Of a stretch of DNA of 10,401 nt, positions 1 to 6,576 are shown in pieces. Below the pieces are notes generated by a model, which saw nothing but the letters and a program-made list of their open reading frames with translations, did not search any database and had not been told where the DNA came from. Numbering within the stretch: the stretch's first letter is position 1; each line of letters opens with the position of its first letter. This stretch comes from JBBRLG01 sp038231495 (GTDB lineage: Bacteria > Planctomycetota > Planctomycetia > Gemmatales > Gemmataceae): the NCBI GenBank assembly GCA_038231495.1, contig JBBRLG010000253.1:1-10401 (forward strand), read 5' to 3'. The position numbers were made by a program, and so were the translations under genes.

Positions 1-1
1 G

Positions 2-295
2 GGAGGCCGGGGACCGAAAACTGACAGCCGGACGATCTGCTGCCTGCCGAAAAGGCATCGATTCGGCCCCGAGGGCTTGAGAGCGCACGGAAAAACACGG
101 GTTTCCGTCACTAGCAAAAATCGAGCCGAACACTATTGGGATTCTCCCATTATCGAGATTGATGGTCCGGGGGAAAACATTCGTCGTCCCCGCAGCCCGA
201 ACAACCCGCGCCACTGGCCGCCCGGCAGCGTACCGCCCCGAGAGCCGCCACTGCCCGCGGATCAGCCGCCGCCGGACGACGCCCGCGGTCAGTGA
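2..295 (+). CDS. Possible 3' end of a gene entering from the left edge (unrecognised)
   Basis: A plus-strand frame is open from base 2 to a TGA at 293-295, 97 codons with no internal stop. I do not recognise the product. Its last 40 or so residues are rich in proline and arginine (for example RSPNNPRHWPPGSVPPREPP), which could be a disordered C-terminal tail. About two thirds of its third positions are G or C, which neither confirms nor excludes coding in this GC-rich DNA. A start within the window would be a TTG at 77 without a clear ribosome site, so if real it is more likely a truncated 3' end. It would be convergent with the FAD monooxygenase, and the inverted repeat at 397-440 would lie between them. 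Chance openness is the main alternative. Confidence 0.2.
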   Translation, partial: GGRGPKTDSRTICCLPKRHRFGPEGLRAHGKTRVSVTSKNRAEHYWDSPIIEIDGPGENIRRPRSPNNPRHWPPGSVPPREPPLPADQPPPDDARGQ

Positions 296-396
296 TCGCA
301 GTCGAAACGCGCCGCGCTATGATTGAGAGAATGAAGAGGACGCAGCTCATTGGAATGACAGAAGACGCAGCGGCGAAAATCCGACCCATGGAATGC

Positions 397-440
397 GAAA
401 TCCGAAACCCACGCCCTCATTGCTTGGGGTTTCGGATTTC
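397..440. repeat. Inverted repeat, 14-bp perfect arms, 16-nt loop
   Basis: The left arm GAAATCCGAAACCC (397-410) is the exact reverse complement of GGGTTTCGGATTTC (427-440), with a 16-nt loop. It lies about 70 bp beyond the stop of the FAD monooxygenase on its downstream side and about 100 bp beyond the possible left-edge gene end. It could fold in transcripts from either strand. No T-run follows on either strand, so it is not a textbook Rho-independent terminator. The GAAATCCGAAA motif resembles dispersed intergenic repeats that I recall from planctomycete genomes; this was not checked. Confidence 0.7.
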
Positions 441-468
441 TCTGTGTTCTCCGTGTCTCCACGATTAA
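440..468 (+). repeat. Degenerate copy of a CTCTGTGTTCTC-type intergenic repeat
   Basis: The stretch begins CTCTGTGTTCTCCGTGTCTC and directly abuts the right arm of the inverted repeat at 397-440. It resembles a dispersed intergenic sequence of the form CTCTGTGTTCTCTGTGTCTC, often followed by TGTGG, that I recall from several bacterial phyla. The identification is from memory and this copy has diverged at its 3' end. It has no coding meaning that I can see. Confidence 0.35.
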
Positions 469-510
469 CTCAATTCTGGTCAGTTCAACTTCCGACCGGA
501 CCCGCGGAAT

Positions 511-1860
511 TCATCCCTCCACATGGACGCGCCAGAGGCCGAAAGCGATCAGGCGAGGGAACAAGTCGCGCAGGTGCGGGATGCCGGCGAGCCGGAAGGC
601 AGGCGGCAGGCGGAAGTTGCCGCGCCTGGCTAACAATCTGCCGATAAAAGTTTTCTGTGCGTTGCCGCCGAACCATTGAATGAACCGTGTCGGCCATTCG
701 CGCCGGCGCTGCACCTCGGCCAGTTCCGAGAGGCGCACCCGTCCCCGGAGGAGGGGTTCGGCGAGAACGTTCGCGGCGACCACCGCGTCCTCAATCGCAT
801 ACTTGATGCCCGCGCCGGCGGCGGGCGTCATGGTGTGGGCCGCGTCGCCGATCAGCAACAGGCCGTCTCGATACCAGCGGCGGCACCGGCTGTTTTGGAC
901 GGTCAACAATGACGGTGCCAACTGCTCCCAGTCGGTCAAGTGTTCGACGTTTCGGGCGAAGCGCGGTTCGAGTTCGACGACGGCACGGCGGAACGCTTCG
1001 ATGCCGGCCGCGCGTAGCGTCTGGAACTGGTCCTTGTCCCGCAAGAAATAGCCCACCTGCCAATGCTTCAAACGGTCGAACGCGCCGAGCAACTGTCCCC
1101 GGTAGCCGCGGCCGTGAACGCCGAGCCACGGTTCGGGAAAACCGCTGCCCCACCCTTCGATGCGTAAACCGGCTCGGGGCAGCGGCAGCGTTGCTAAGTA
1201 AGCGGGCGGCCCGTTTGCTGCGGGCGTCGCGGCGGGGAAAGCGGTCTTGTCGTCGGGCAGGCGCGGCAGCCGGAACCAGAGCAGGGTAAACGGCGGCGAC
1301 ACCGGCACCGCCTTCAGCCCGGCGAGGTGGCGCACCCGGGAAAAGCGCCCGTCCGCGCCGACCGTCAGCACTGCGCGCACCTCGTGCCAGTCGTCGCCCG
1401 TTCGGTAACGCACCCCCCGGACGGCACCCCCTTCTTCGACTAGGCGCTGGACGTTCGCGCCCATGACGAGGCGAAAGTTCGGCAATTTGCCGGCCTCCAC
1501 TGCGAGGAAGTCGAGAAAGTCTTCCTGCGGGATGAGCATGATGTGCGGAAACCGCGTCTTGAGTCGGCGGAAGTCAACCGGCGTGAGGATTCCTTCGGGG
1601 CTGAGGACGGTGAGCCCCTGGAGCTTGACGTGGGGGAGTTGGTGCAACCGTTCGGCGAGGCCCATTTCGTGCAGGATTTCGAGAATGGCCGGGTGCAGGG
1701 TGTCGCCGCGAAAATCCCGGCGGAAGTCGTGATGCGCTTCGAGCAATGTTACGGGAACGCCGCGCCGCGCCAGGAGAAACGCGAGCAGCATTCCGCCCGG
1801 TCCGCCGCCCACGACGCAGCAGGTCGTTTGTTGTACGTCGCGCACCTCTTCGACCGTCAT
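511..1860 (-). CDS. FAD-dependent monooxygenase, PHBH/UbiH-like (FAD_binding_3 type)
   Basis: Flavoprotein of 449 residues in the p-hydroxybenzoate hydroxylase-like class. These enzymes use NAD(P)H and oxygen to hydroxylate aromatic or related substrates; the substrate here is unknown. The dinucleotide-binding motif GGGPGG is at residues 18-23 with the acidic strand end E41. The second FAD motif GADGRFS is at 168-174. The third, GDAAHTMTPAAGAG, begins at 338 and is followed by IEDA. The start at 1860 was chosen because the FAD fold begins right after it and GAGG lies a few bases upstream; the frame continues upstream to 1932 but would translate a hairpin. Residues about 212-249 look like extra sequence within the substrate domain. 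It is the last gene of the minus-strand run, 84 bp after DUF1501, and may be partly uncoupled by the hairpin between them. Family confidence is high; a geranylgeranyl-reductase-like role is less likely. Confidence 0.9.
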   Translation of the reverse strand: MTVEEVRDVQQTTCCVVGGGPGGMLLAFLLARRGVPVTLLEAHHDFRRDFRGDTLHPAILEILHEMGLAERLHQLPHVKLQGLTVLSPEGILTPVDFRRLKTRFPHIMLIPQEDFLDFLAVEAGKLPNFRLVMGANVQRLVEEGGAVRGVRYRTGDDWHEVRAVLTVGADGRFSRVRHLAGLKAVPVSPPFTLLWFRLPRLPDDKTAFPAATPAANGPPAYLATLPLPRAGLRIEGWGSGFPEPWLGVHGRGYRGQLLGAFDRLKHWQVGYFLRDKDQFQTLRAAGIEAFRRAVVELEPRFARNVEHLTDWEQLAPSLLTVQNSRCRRWYRDGLLLIGDAAHTMTPAAGAGIKYAIEDAVVAANVLAEPLLRGRVRLSELAEVQRRREWPTRFIQWFGGNAQKTFIGRLLARRGNFRLPPAFRLAGIPHLRDLFPRLIAFGLWRVHVEG

Positions 1861-1891
1861 CGCCTGACCTCGGGGATTTCCTCTGGACGGT

Positions 1892-1925
1892 TTGCGGCTG
1901 AGCGCTCGGGGGCGCTCAGCCGCAA
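1892..1925. repeat. Perfect hairpin between DUF1501 and the FAD monooxygenase
   Basis: TTGCGGCTGAGCGC (1892-1905) and GCGCTCAGCCGCAA (1912-1925) are exact reverse complements of 14 bases around a 6-nt loop. The hairpin fills the middle of the 84-bp gap, 32 bp before the monooxygenase start. It is very GC-rich and has no following U-run on either strand. A role as partial terminator, attenuator or mRNA 3'-end stabiliser for the upstream operon is plausible but not demonstrated. Its right arm includes half of the dispersed palindrome at 1918-1930. Confidence 0.8.
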
Positions 1926-1930
1926 GCGGC
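1913..1930 (+). repeat. Dispersed palindrome copy, downstream of DUF1501
   Basis: CGCTCAGCCGCAAGCGGC contains the 5-bp dyad GCCGC-AA-GCGGC. The same 18 bases occur exactly, in the same orientation, at 4661-4678. The copy overlaps the right arm of the hairpin at 1892-1925, so two alternative foldings compete. It lies 14 bp past the DUF1501 stop codon. Confidence 0.7.
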
Positions 1931-1944
1931 AATATGGGTGCGAC

Positions 1945-3186
1945 TCAACTTTTGAAGATCTCGACCGACTCGTACTTACCGCCGAGGACTTCCTTGCTCG
2001 ATACGCCCAGCCATTGGTCGAGGACCGTGGCGTACACCTGGCGGAAGTCGGTGTGGTACTTCAAATTGCCGTTCGCCAAATCCGTCAGGCTGGGGTGCTT
2101 GCCGACCGCGCCCGCCTTGACCTTGCCGCCGACGAGCAGCATCGGGGCCGCCTCGCCGTGGTCGGTGCCGCGGCTGCCGTTCTCCCGTACCCGCCGGCCG
2201 AACTCCGAGAACGTCAACAGCAGCACGCGGTCGCGGTGGCCGCGGGCCGACAGGTCTTTATAGAACGCCGTCATCGCCGCGGAGAGGGTGCCGAGCAGGT
2301 TCGCGTGGGCCGGACCCTGGCCGGAGTGCGTGTCGTAGCCGTCCATCGCCACATAGAAGATGCGGGCACCGAGGTCGGCGTCGATGAGTTGCGCCGCGAG
2401 CTTGAGGCGGTTGGCCAGCGGCGTGTTCGGGTACGGCGACTTCGGCTCGTAGTTCTTGCCGATCTCCTGCAACCGCCGACTGCTCGCATAAGTGTCGGCT
2501 GCCGTCCGCGATACGAAGTCGAGCAAACCCTTGCCGTCGCCGGCCTTGGCCGCGCCTTCGATCACCGCGCGCTGGTTCTTCTTGTCGGCGTTGCTGGCGG
2601 CGGCCATTTGCAACTGGAAGTCGGCCAGCGTCGCGATCGACGGCACCGCAGCCGGTGCGCCGTTGAGCGCCAACGGCGCTTTTTCGTTGTCGGTCTTGAG
2701 GTGGAAGGACGGCGCGTTCGGCAGACCCTTGAGCGCTTTGCCGATCCAGCCCTCGGTCAGCGTGTCGGCCTCCGACGCGGCCTGCCAAATGTCCATCGAG
2801 CGGAAGTGCGACTGCGTCGGATTGGGGTAGCCGACGCCCTGCACGACGCACAGCGAATTGTCTTGCAACAGGTCCGCCAGTCCCGCCATCGACGGGTGCA
2901 AGCCGATGTCGTCGTTGATTTTCTTGATCTGGCCTTCGGGCTGCTTGAGCGTCGGCCGCAGTTTGGCGTATTCCGGGTCCTTGAAGGGGATGATCGTGTT
3001 CAGGCCGTCGTTGCCGCCGGTCAGTTCGATGACGACGAGGATGCTGTCCTTCGCACCCGGCTTTTCGGAGGTCGGCGCGGCCAGCGCGGTGCGGCTCAGG
3101 AACGCCGGGACGTTCAGCCCCCAGGCGACCAGGCCGCCGGCGGCCAGGGAGCTTTTCAGGAAATTGCGACGGTTCGTGTGCAACAT
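1945..3186 (-). CDS. DUF1501 family protein with Tat signal
   Basis: Protein of 413 residues in the DUF1501 family, whose members are related to the sulfatase/alkaline phosphatase fold; the substrate is unknown. The N-terminus carries a twin-arginine signal (NRRNFLKSS, residues 5-13), a hydrophobic stretch and a plausible cleavage site after ALA at 34-36, so folded export is expected. Family motifs follow: ELTGGNDGLNT (54-64), YDTHSGQ (from 284), TFSEFGRR (325-332) and GTDHG (340-344). The Asp and His residues of these motifs are candidate metal ligands by analogy. The ATG at 3186 is preceded by GGAG with a 7-nt spacer. It begins 42 bp after the DUF1800 gene, the usual planctomycete partner arrangement, so the two are probably co-transcribed. 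Length is normal for the family and no frame damage is visible. Confidence 0.93.
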   Translation of the reverse strand: MLHTNRRNFLKSSLAAGGLVAWGLNVPAFLSRTALAAPTSEKPGAKDSILVVIELTGGNDGLNTIIPFKDPEYAKLRPTLKQPEGQIKKINDDIGLHPSMAGLADLLQDNSLCVVQGVGYPNPTQSHFRSMDIWQAASEADTLTEGWIGKALKGLPNAPSFHLKTDNEKAPLALNGAPAAVPSIATLADFQLQMAAASNADKKNQRAVIEGAAKAGDGKGLLDFVSRTAADTYASSRRLQEIGKNYEPKSPYPNTPLANRLKLAAQLIDADLGARIFYVAMDGYDTHSGQGPAHANLLGTLSAAMTAFYKDLSARGHRDRVLLLTFSEFGRRVRENGSRGTDHGEAAPMLLVGGKVKAGAVGKHPSLTDLANGNLKYHTDFRQVYATVLDQWLGVSSKEVLGGKYESVEIFKS

Positions 3187-3228
3187 TTGGTGGCTCCAGA
3201 ATGACGACTACTGTTTGGGAAAAGCCGC

Positions 3229-4635
3229 TCAGGCTAGTTGGAACTCCGGTAAGGTCAACACCAGGTGACACAGTGCGCGGACGCGGTGGTTCGCGGCGTC
3301 CGCCTCGGTCCAGAAGACCGGAATTGTCTGCTTCGTCGCCCGCTGCTGATAGTCTTTCAGCCGCTGCCGCGAATCGGCGGGCAGGTCGTTCTGCAAAAAC
3401 AGCTTGAGGAAGAACGCGAGGGTTTCGTCGTCCTCGGTCTTCTCGTATTTCTGCAACAAGGCGGCGGGGTCGGTGCGGCTGCCGAAACGCAAATCTTCGG
3501 TCGAGGTCAGGGCCAGCGCGAGGTTCTGGCGGAAGAGGAGCGTCTGCCCGTTCAGCCAGGTCGGGCCGCCGTCCCAACCCTTGACCGACGGCGGGTGGAA
3601 CAGGTGTTGGCCGAGTTGCTCCAATGAGGTGTTCAACGCCGACGTGCCGATCCGACCTTCCAGGCCGCGGACGATGCCCAGCGCGAATTCGACCGGCGAC
3701 TTGATGCGCGTGCGGTAAACCTGCGGCGCGAAAAACAGGTTCGACGACAGCATCGTCTTGACGAGCGCGCCGGTGTCGAAATTACTCTTACGGTATTGCT
3801 CGGCCAGTGGATCAATCAGTTCCTTCGTCGCGGGCACGGATTCGCTGACGAAAAAGCGGAACAGCTTCGTGACGAGGAATTGCGGCGCCGCGTCTTGTTC
3901 CAGGCAAATATGGACGACATCCTCGCCCTTCCATTTGCCCTGCTTGCCCAGGACTTTCTTGTCGCCGTCGTCGTGCTGGTCCTTCCTGTACACGGCCTCG
4001 GTGCCGGTGATGTCCCAGCCGGTGAAGGCGCGGGCGGCTTCGCGAATGTCCTTTTCGGTGTAATGACCGATGCCGAGGCTGAACAACTCCATCAACTCGC
4101 GGGCATAGTTTTCGTTGGGGTTGCCCTTGGTGCTGCCCTTGGTGTCGAGCCAGACCATCATGGCCAGGTCGCGCGACATGGCTTGCAAAAACGGCCCGAA
4201 GTTGCCCAGCGCGTGGCGGCGGATCAACTCGTACTGGTCGAGCATGAACCGTGCGCTTTGCACCTTGGCGTTGCTGGTGGCGAAGTGGTTGTGCCAGAAC
4301 AGCGTCATTTTTTCTTGGAGGGGGTGCGGCGTGTACAGCATGCGCGTCAGCCACCACGACCCAAGCTGGCCGTCGTTGTTGGCCTTCGTGATGCTCTGCG
4401 CCAGCGCGGCGGTCGAGCGGTCGAACTCTACCTGGTTCGGCCCGCCGATGAGAAGGTTGGCGACGGCGTCCTCCGGCCCGGCCTTGAGCGCAGTTTCCAG
4501 TTCCGCAACCGTCGCGCCGAATGCCGCCCGGCGGTAGAGGTGGCCGACGCACTGCAAGTTCCAGGGAGCCGCTTTTGATGGCGTGTAAGCTTCCCAGGCC
4601 CACTTCGGGTCGATATTTTTGTCGGCGTCTCGCAT
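3229..4635 (-). CDS. DUF1800 family protein
   Basis: Protein of 468 residues in the DUF1800 family, of unknown biochemical function and commonly encoded beside DUF1501 in planctomycetes and proteobacteria. Recognisable segments in order are HLYRRAAFG (32-40), FWHNHF (113-118), NENYARELMELFSLG (174-188), AARAFTGW (200-207) and VKGWDGG (351-357). The ATG at 4635 was chosen because GAGGA lies about 9 nt upstream; an in-frame extension to 4734 would overlap the preceding gene and the palindrome. With this start no signal peptide or membrane helix is visible, unlike its DUF1501 partner. It lies 43 bp after the DUF3352-like gene and 42 bp before DUF1501, so it sits in the middle of a likely operon. 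The family call is firm; its role is not known. Confidence 0.92.
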   Translation of the reverse strand: MRDADKNIDPKWAWEAYTPSKAAPWNLQCVGHLYRRAAFGATVAELETALKAGPEDAVANLLIGGPNQVEFDRSTAALAQSITKANNDGQLGSWWLTRMLYTPHPLQEKMTLFWHNHFATSNAKVQSARFMLDQYELIRRHALGNFGPFLQAMSRDLAMMVWLDTKGSTKGNPNENYARELMELFSLGIGHYTEKDIREAARAFTGWDITGTEAVYRKDQHDDGDKKVLGKQGKWKGEDVVHICLEQDAAPQFLVTKLFRFFVSESVPATKELIDPLAEQYRKSNFDTGALVKTMLSSNLFFAPQVYRTRIKSPVEFALGIVRGLEGRIGTSALNTSLEQLGQHLFHPPSVKGWDGGPTWLNGQTLLFRQNLALALTSTEDLRFGSRTDPAALLQKYEKTEDDETLAFFLKLFLQNDLPADSRQRLKDYQQRATKQTIPVFWTEADAANHRVRALCHLVLTLPEFQLA

Positions 4636-4660
4636 GGGGGACAGTCCTCGGTGGATCGTT

Positions 4661-4679
4661 CGCTCAGCCGCAAGCGGCT
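4661..4679 (+). repeat. Dispersed palindrome copy overlapping a stop codon
   Basis: AGCCGCAAGCGGCT at 4666-4679 has 6-bp arms around AA. Together with the preceding CGCTC it repeats the 18 bases at 1913-1930 exactly. Its last base is part of the TGA of the DUF3352-like gene. It lies 30 bp upstream of the DUF1800 start codon, and no T-run follows. Confidence 0.75.
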
Positions 4680-6424
4680 CACTTCGCCGTCTTGACCCGG
4701 AAGTCGAAATGCAACGCGTTCTTTTGGTATTCACTCTGGATGCTCACGCCACCGAGTCGGCGGACGATGGCGATGAACTCGCGCACCTGGGATTTGGCGT
4801 CCTCCGGGGCCAGTGCCTGGTCGAGGATCGCCTGCGTGATTAGTTGGTCCTCGGTCGCTTGCAACAGGTCCGCAACGCCCGACCCGAAAATCCGCTGGTT
4901 GCCGGCAAACGGCTGGCCCTTGTTCGCGCCGGCCGCTTCCTTCTGTAACAAGTCTACCAGTTCGTGACCGAGTTCCAGCGTCGAACTGACAACGAACTGG
5001 TTGCCAACTCGCGCGAAACAGGGACTGAAGTTGTAGCGTAAGTCGGTCACGTCCTGCTTGAACGCCACGCCGTCGGGAAAGCGATAGCCGATCAGCTTCA
5101 CGTCGCCGTGCTTCTCCTCCACGAGGTTCATTTTCGTTTGCGTGGTCGAGTAAAGCAATGCCGCGCCGCGCAATACCGTGGACACGGATTGAGAAAACGC
5201 CTCCGGGTCGCGCATTTCCGAGATGACCGCAAACCCTGGAATCGAGGTCTTGGGCACGCTCTTATAACCAGTCTGTGGTTGGTTGACCACCACGACGCGG
5301 TGATACGCGCCGGCGTCCGTCAGCAGCTTGCTGGCCCGGATGCCGGAGAGGAATTGGCCGGACTGCTTGTCGAACTTCTCGAAATCCTCGGCAGCTTTGT
5401 CGCCCAGGAATTCTTTCCGGTCTTCCCACAACCGCGCCAAGTTTAGGTAGAGGCTGTCGCTATAGAGGACGCCGCGCGGCTCCAGGATTGGCCGGGTGCC
5501 GGGTTGACCTTCGGGCGCGAGGTGCAGTGCGGATTCCGAGCCCATGCCGTCGCGGCCTTTCGGCGTGCGGAAAGTCAAGAGCAGGCCGTCCTTCTCCTGG
5601 TAGAAGCCGCCCGCGACGTAAGGTGTCCGGCTGAGCACGTCGATAAGGCTGCCGGCCAGGATCGTCAGGTTCAAGTCGCGCGGCCGCTTGTAGAACTCCT
5701 TGCCTTGCGGCGTGTCGCGGAGCGGCTCCATGTTGATCCACAGGCTCGCCAGCGGTTCACGGGGCAGCAGCTTGCGGGCGTCGGCGAGGGCGGGTACGTC
5801 GGCAAGGCTTTTTTTCTCCTTGCCAAGGTGCAAATCCAGCCCGGCCTTGAACGCTTCGGGCTTGTTGGCGATCAGGAGTGCCGCGCCGAGCCGGGCCGCG
5901 AAGAAGGTCTTGCCGATCTGGTACGTCGCGACGCCTTCGTACTTGTCCTTGACCAGCTTGTCCGGGGCTTCCTGGCGGGCGATTTCCTGTTCGAGGACGG
6001 TCACGCTCAGGTTGACGAAGCGCTCCATGAGTTTTTCGTCCTTGCCCTGGACCACGAACACGGCCGGGGCCGGGTCGGGCGCAAACTTGATGCCGAGCGC
6101 GATGCCGTTGCCGGCGAGCCGGTCGAGCAACTCCGGCCACTTCGCCCCCAGTTCCTTTTCAAAGTAGTAGACGAGTTGATAGAACCGTCGATACTGGGTG
6201 GAGTTGAGAAACTCCTTGGCGACGCCCAATTGCTGTAGCTGTTGAACCGCTTCCAGGGTGGTCAGGGCTTCGACCAGCTGTCGGGGGCGGGGGATTTCGA
6301 TGAGGAACTCCGCCTTATCGGGTAGGAGGCGGAGCGGGGAGGCGGCAGGTTGGTCGGCGTGGGCGGTGGCCGCGAACAGCACCAAAAAGGCGAGGCCGAA
6401 AGCCGCGTGGCGAAACAGGCTCAT
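4679..6424 (-). CDS. Secreted DUF3352-like protein
   Basis: Protein of 581 residues with a Sec-type signal peptide: a positively charged start, a hydrophobic core at about 7-19 and a cleavage site after AHA (21-23). The mature part begins with the phrase LRLLPDKAEFLIEI, which resembles the start of DUF3352 and related planctomycete exported proteins; the rest is mixed alpha/beta with no catalytic motif that I recognise. There is no C-terminal membrane anchor, so a periplasmic location is likely. The start at 6424 is supported by AGGAG about 10 nt upstream. It is the first gene of the minus-strand operon with DUF1800 and DUF1501, and it is divergent from pyrE across a 152-bp gap. The stop codon lies within a palindromic repeat. 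The coding call is strong; the family name is a resemblance from memory. Confidence 0.85.
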   Translation of the reverse strand: MSLFRHAAFGLAFLVLFAATAHADQPAASPLRLLPDKAEFLIEIPRPRQLVEALTTLEAVQQLQQLGVAKEFLNSTQYRRFYQLVYYFEKELGAKWPELLDRLAGNGIALGIKFAPDPAPAVFVVQGKDEKLMERFVNLSVTVLEQEIARQEAPDKLVKDKYEGVATYQIGKTFFAARLGAALLIANKPEAFKAGLDLHLGKEKKSLADVPALADARKLLPREPLASLWINMEPLRDTPQGKEFYKRPRDLNLTILAGSLIDVLSRTPYVAGGFYQEKDGLLLTFRTPKGRDGMGSESALHLAPEGQPGTRPILEPRGVLYSDSLYLNLARLWEDRKEFLGDKAAEDFEKFDKQSGQFLSGIRASKLLTDAGAYHRVVVVNQPQTGYKSVPKTSIPGFAVISEMRDPEAFSQSVSTVLRGAALLYSTTQTKMNLVEEKHGDVKLIGYRFPDGVAFKQDVTDLRYNFSPCFARVGNQFVVSSTLELGHELVDLLQKEAAGANKGQPFAGNQRIFGSGVADLLQATEDQLITQAILDQALAPEDAKSQVREFIAIVRRLGGVSIQSEYQKNALHFDFRVKTAK

Positions 6425-6538
6425 GGGGTTGCTGCTCCTGTAAAGTCGGGGGTGAGCCGCTGGACGCGGGGTGTACTAAACATACTTCTGGCCGGCAGCG
6501 CGAGTTTCAAGAAGCCCGAAAAGGAACGTGAAGGAATC

Positions 6539-6558
6539 GCAAAGCCGCAAGCGGCAAA
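6539..6558 (+). repeat. Palindromic repeat upstream of pyrE (left member of an inverted pair)
   Basis: GCAAAGCCGCAAGCGGCAAA contains the dyad GCCGC-AA-GCGGC. The reverse complement of 7138-7157, on the far side of pyrE, matches it at 19 of 20 positions. It ends 18 bp before the pyrE ATG, just ahead of the ribosome site, so a transcript could fold it next to the initiation region. Confidence 0.75.
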
Positions 6559-6560
6559 CC

Positions 6561-6570
6561 AAAGGGGGGG
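6561..6570 (+). promoter_or_regulatory. Ribosome binding site of pyrE (AAAGGGGGGG)
   Basis: An A3G7 run lies 6 nt upstream of the ATG at 6577. This spacing favours that ATG over the in-frame TTG at 6571, which would have no spacer. The seven-G homopolymer is longer than a normal Shine-Dalgarno core. Confidence 0.7.
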
Positions 6571-6576
6571 TTGTTC

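Larger units (their letters stand above)
1..510. other. Left-edge region without a convincing complete gene
   Basis: No frame here gives a recognisable complete protein. The region holds an open plus-strand frame entering from the left edge (2-295), a 14-bp-arm inverted repeat (397-440) and a degenerate intergenic repeat (440-468). A 49-codon plus-strand frame at 319-468 runs straight through both repeats and is best explained by them. A minus-strand frame at 150-389 has one hydrophobic stretch but no family resemblance and no good ribosome site. If the left-edge frame is a real gene end, this is a convergent intergenic region facing the FAD monooxygenase that ends at 511. Confidence 0.6.
6425..6576. 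promoter_or_regulatory. Divergent intergenic region between the DUF3352-like gene and pyrE
   Basis: This 152-bp region must carry promoters for both flanking genes. On the minus strand a TTGAAA (6505-6510) resembles a -35 box, but the sequence 17 nt downstream matches a -10 poorly, so no promoter is placed. The minus-strand ribosome site AGGAG lies before 6424. On the plus side, a dispersed palindrome (6543-6558) and a G-rich ribosome site (6561-6570) precede pyrE. No operator, riboswitch or attenuator leader peptide was recognised. Confidence 0.5.

Noticed and set aside
196..211. CCCGAACAACCCGCGC shared with the 3' end of tatD (7167-7182)
   Set aside because: It is a 16-bp match with no wider similarity. 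The minus-strand reading gives a short RGLFGL-like phrase but no TatD motif nearby, so a tatD remnant is not supported.
150..389. A 79-codon minus-strand frame with a hydrophobic stretch near its start
   Set aside because: There is one weak membrane-like segment followed by Ala/Arg-rich sequence, with no family resemblance and poor initiation context.
319..468. A 49-codon plus-strand frame crossing the inverted repeat
   Set aside because: More than half of it is translated repeat (phrases like CEIRNPRPHC), and no ribosome site was seen. It is best explained as a repeat read in frame.
1543..3204. A 553-codon plus-strand open frame antisense to DUF1501 and part of the monooxygenase
   Set aside because: Its product is Arg/Val/Gln-rich with no family motif, and it lies opposite a clear DUF1501 gene. 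Long antisense frames are expected where GC-rich third positions avoid stops.
2258..3577. A 439-codon minus-strand frame overlapping DUF1501 and DUF1800 in another frame
   Set aside because: The product is Arg/Pro-rich and it conflicts with two well-supported genes on the same strand.
3796..4578. A 260-codon plus-strand frame opposite DUF1800
   Set aside because: It is a shadow of the DUF1800 gene, with no ribosome site or family motif.
6479..6510. A possible promoter for the DUF3352-like gene (TTGAAA with a TATGTT or AAGTAT)
   Set aside because: The -35-like box is good, but either the spacing (20 nt) or the -10 match (3 of 6) is poor. Planctomycete promoter consensus is uncertain, so it is not called.
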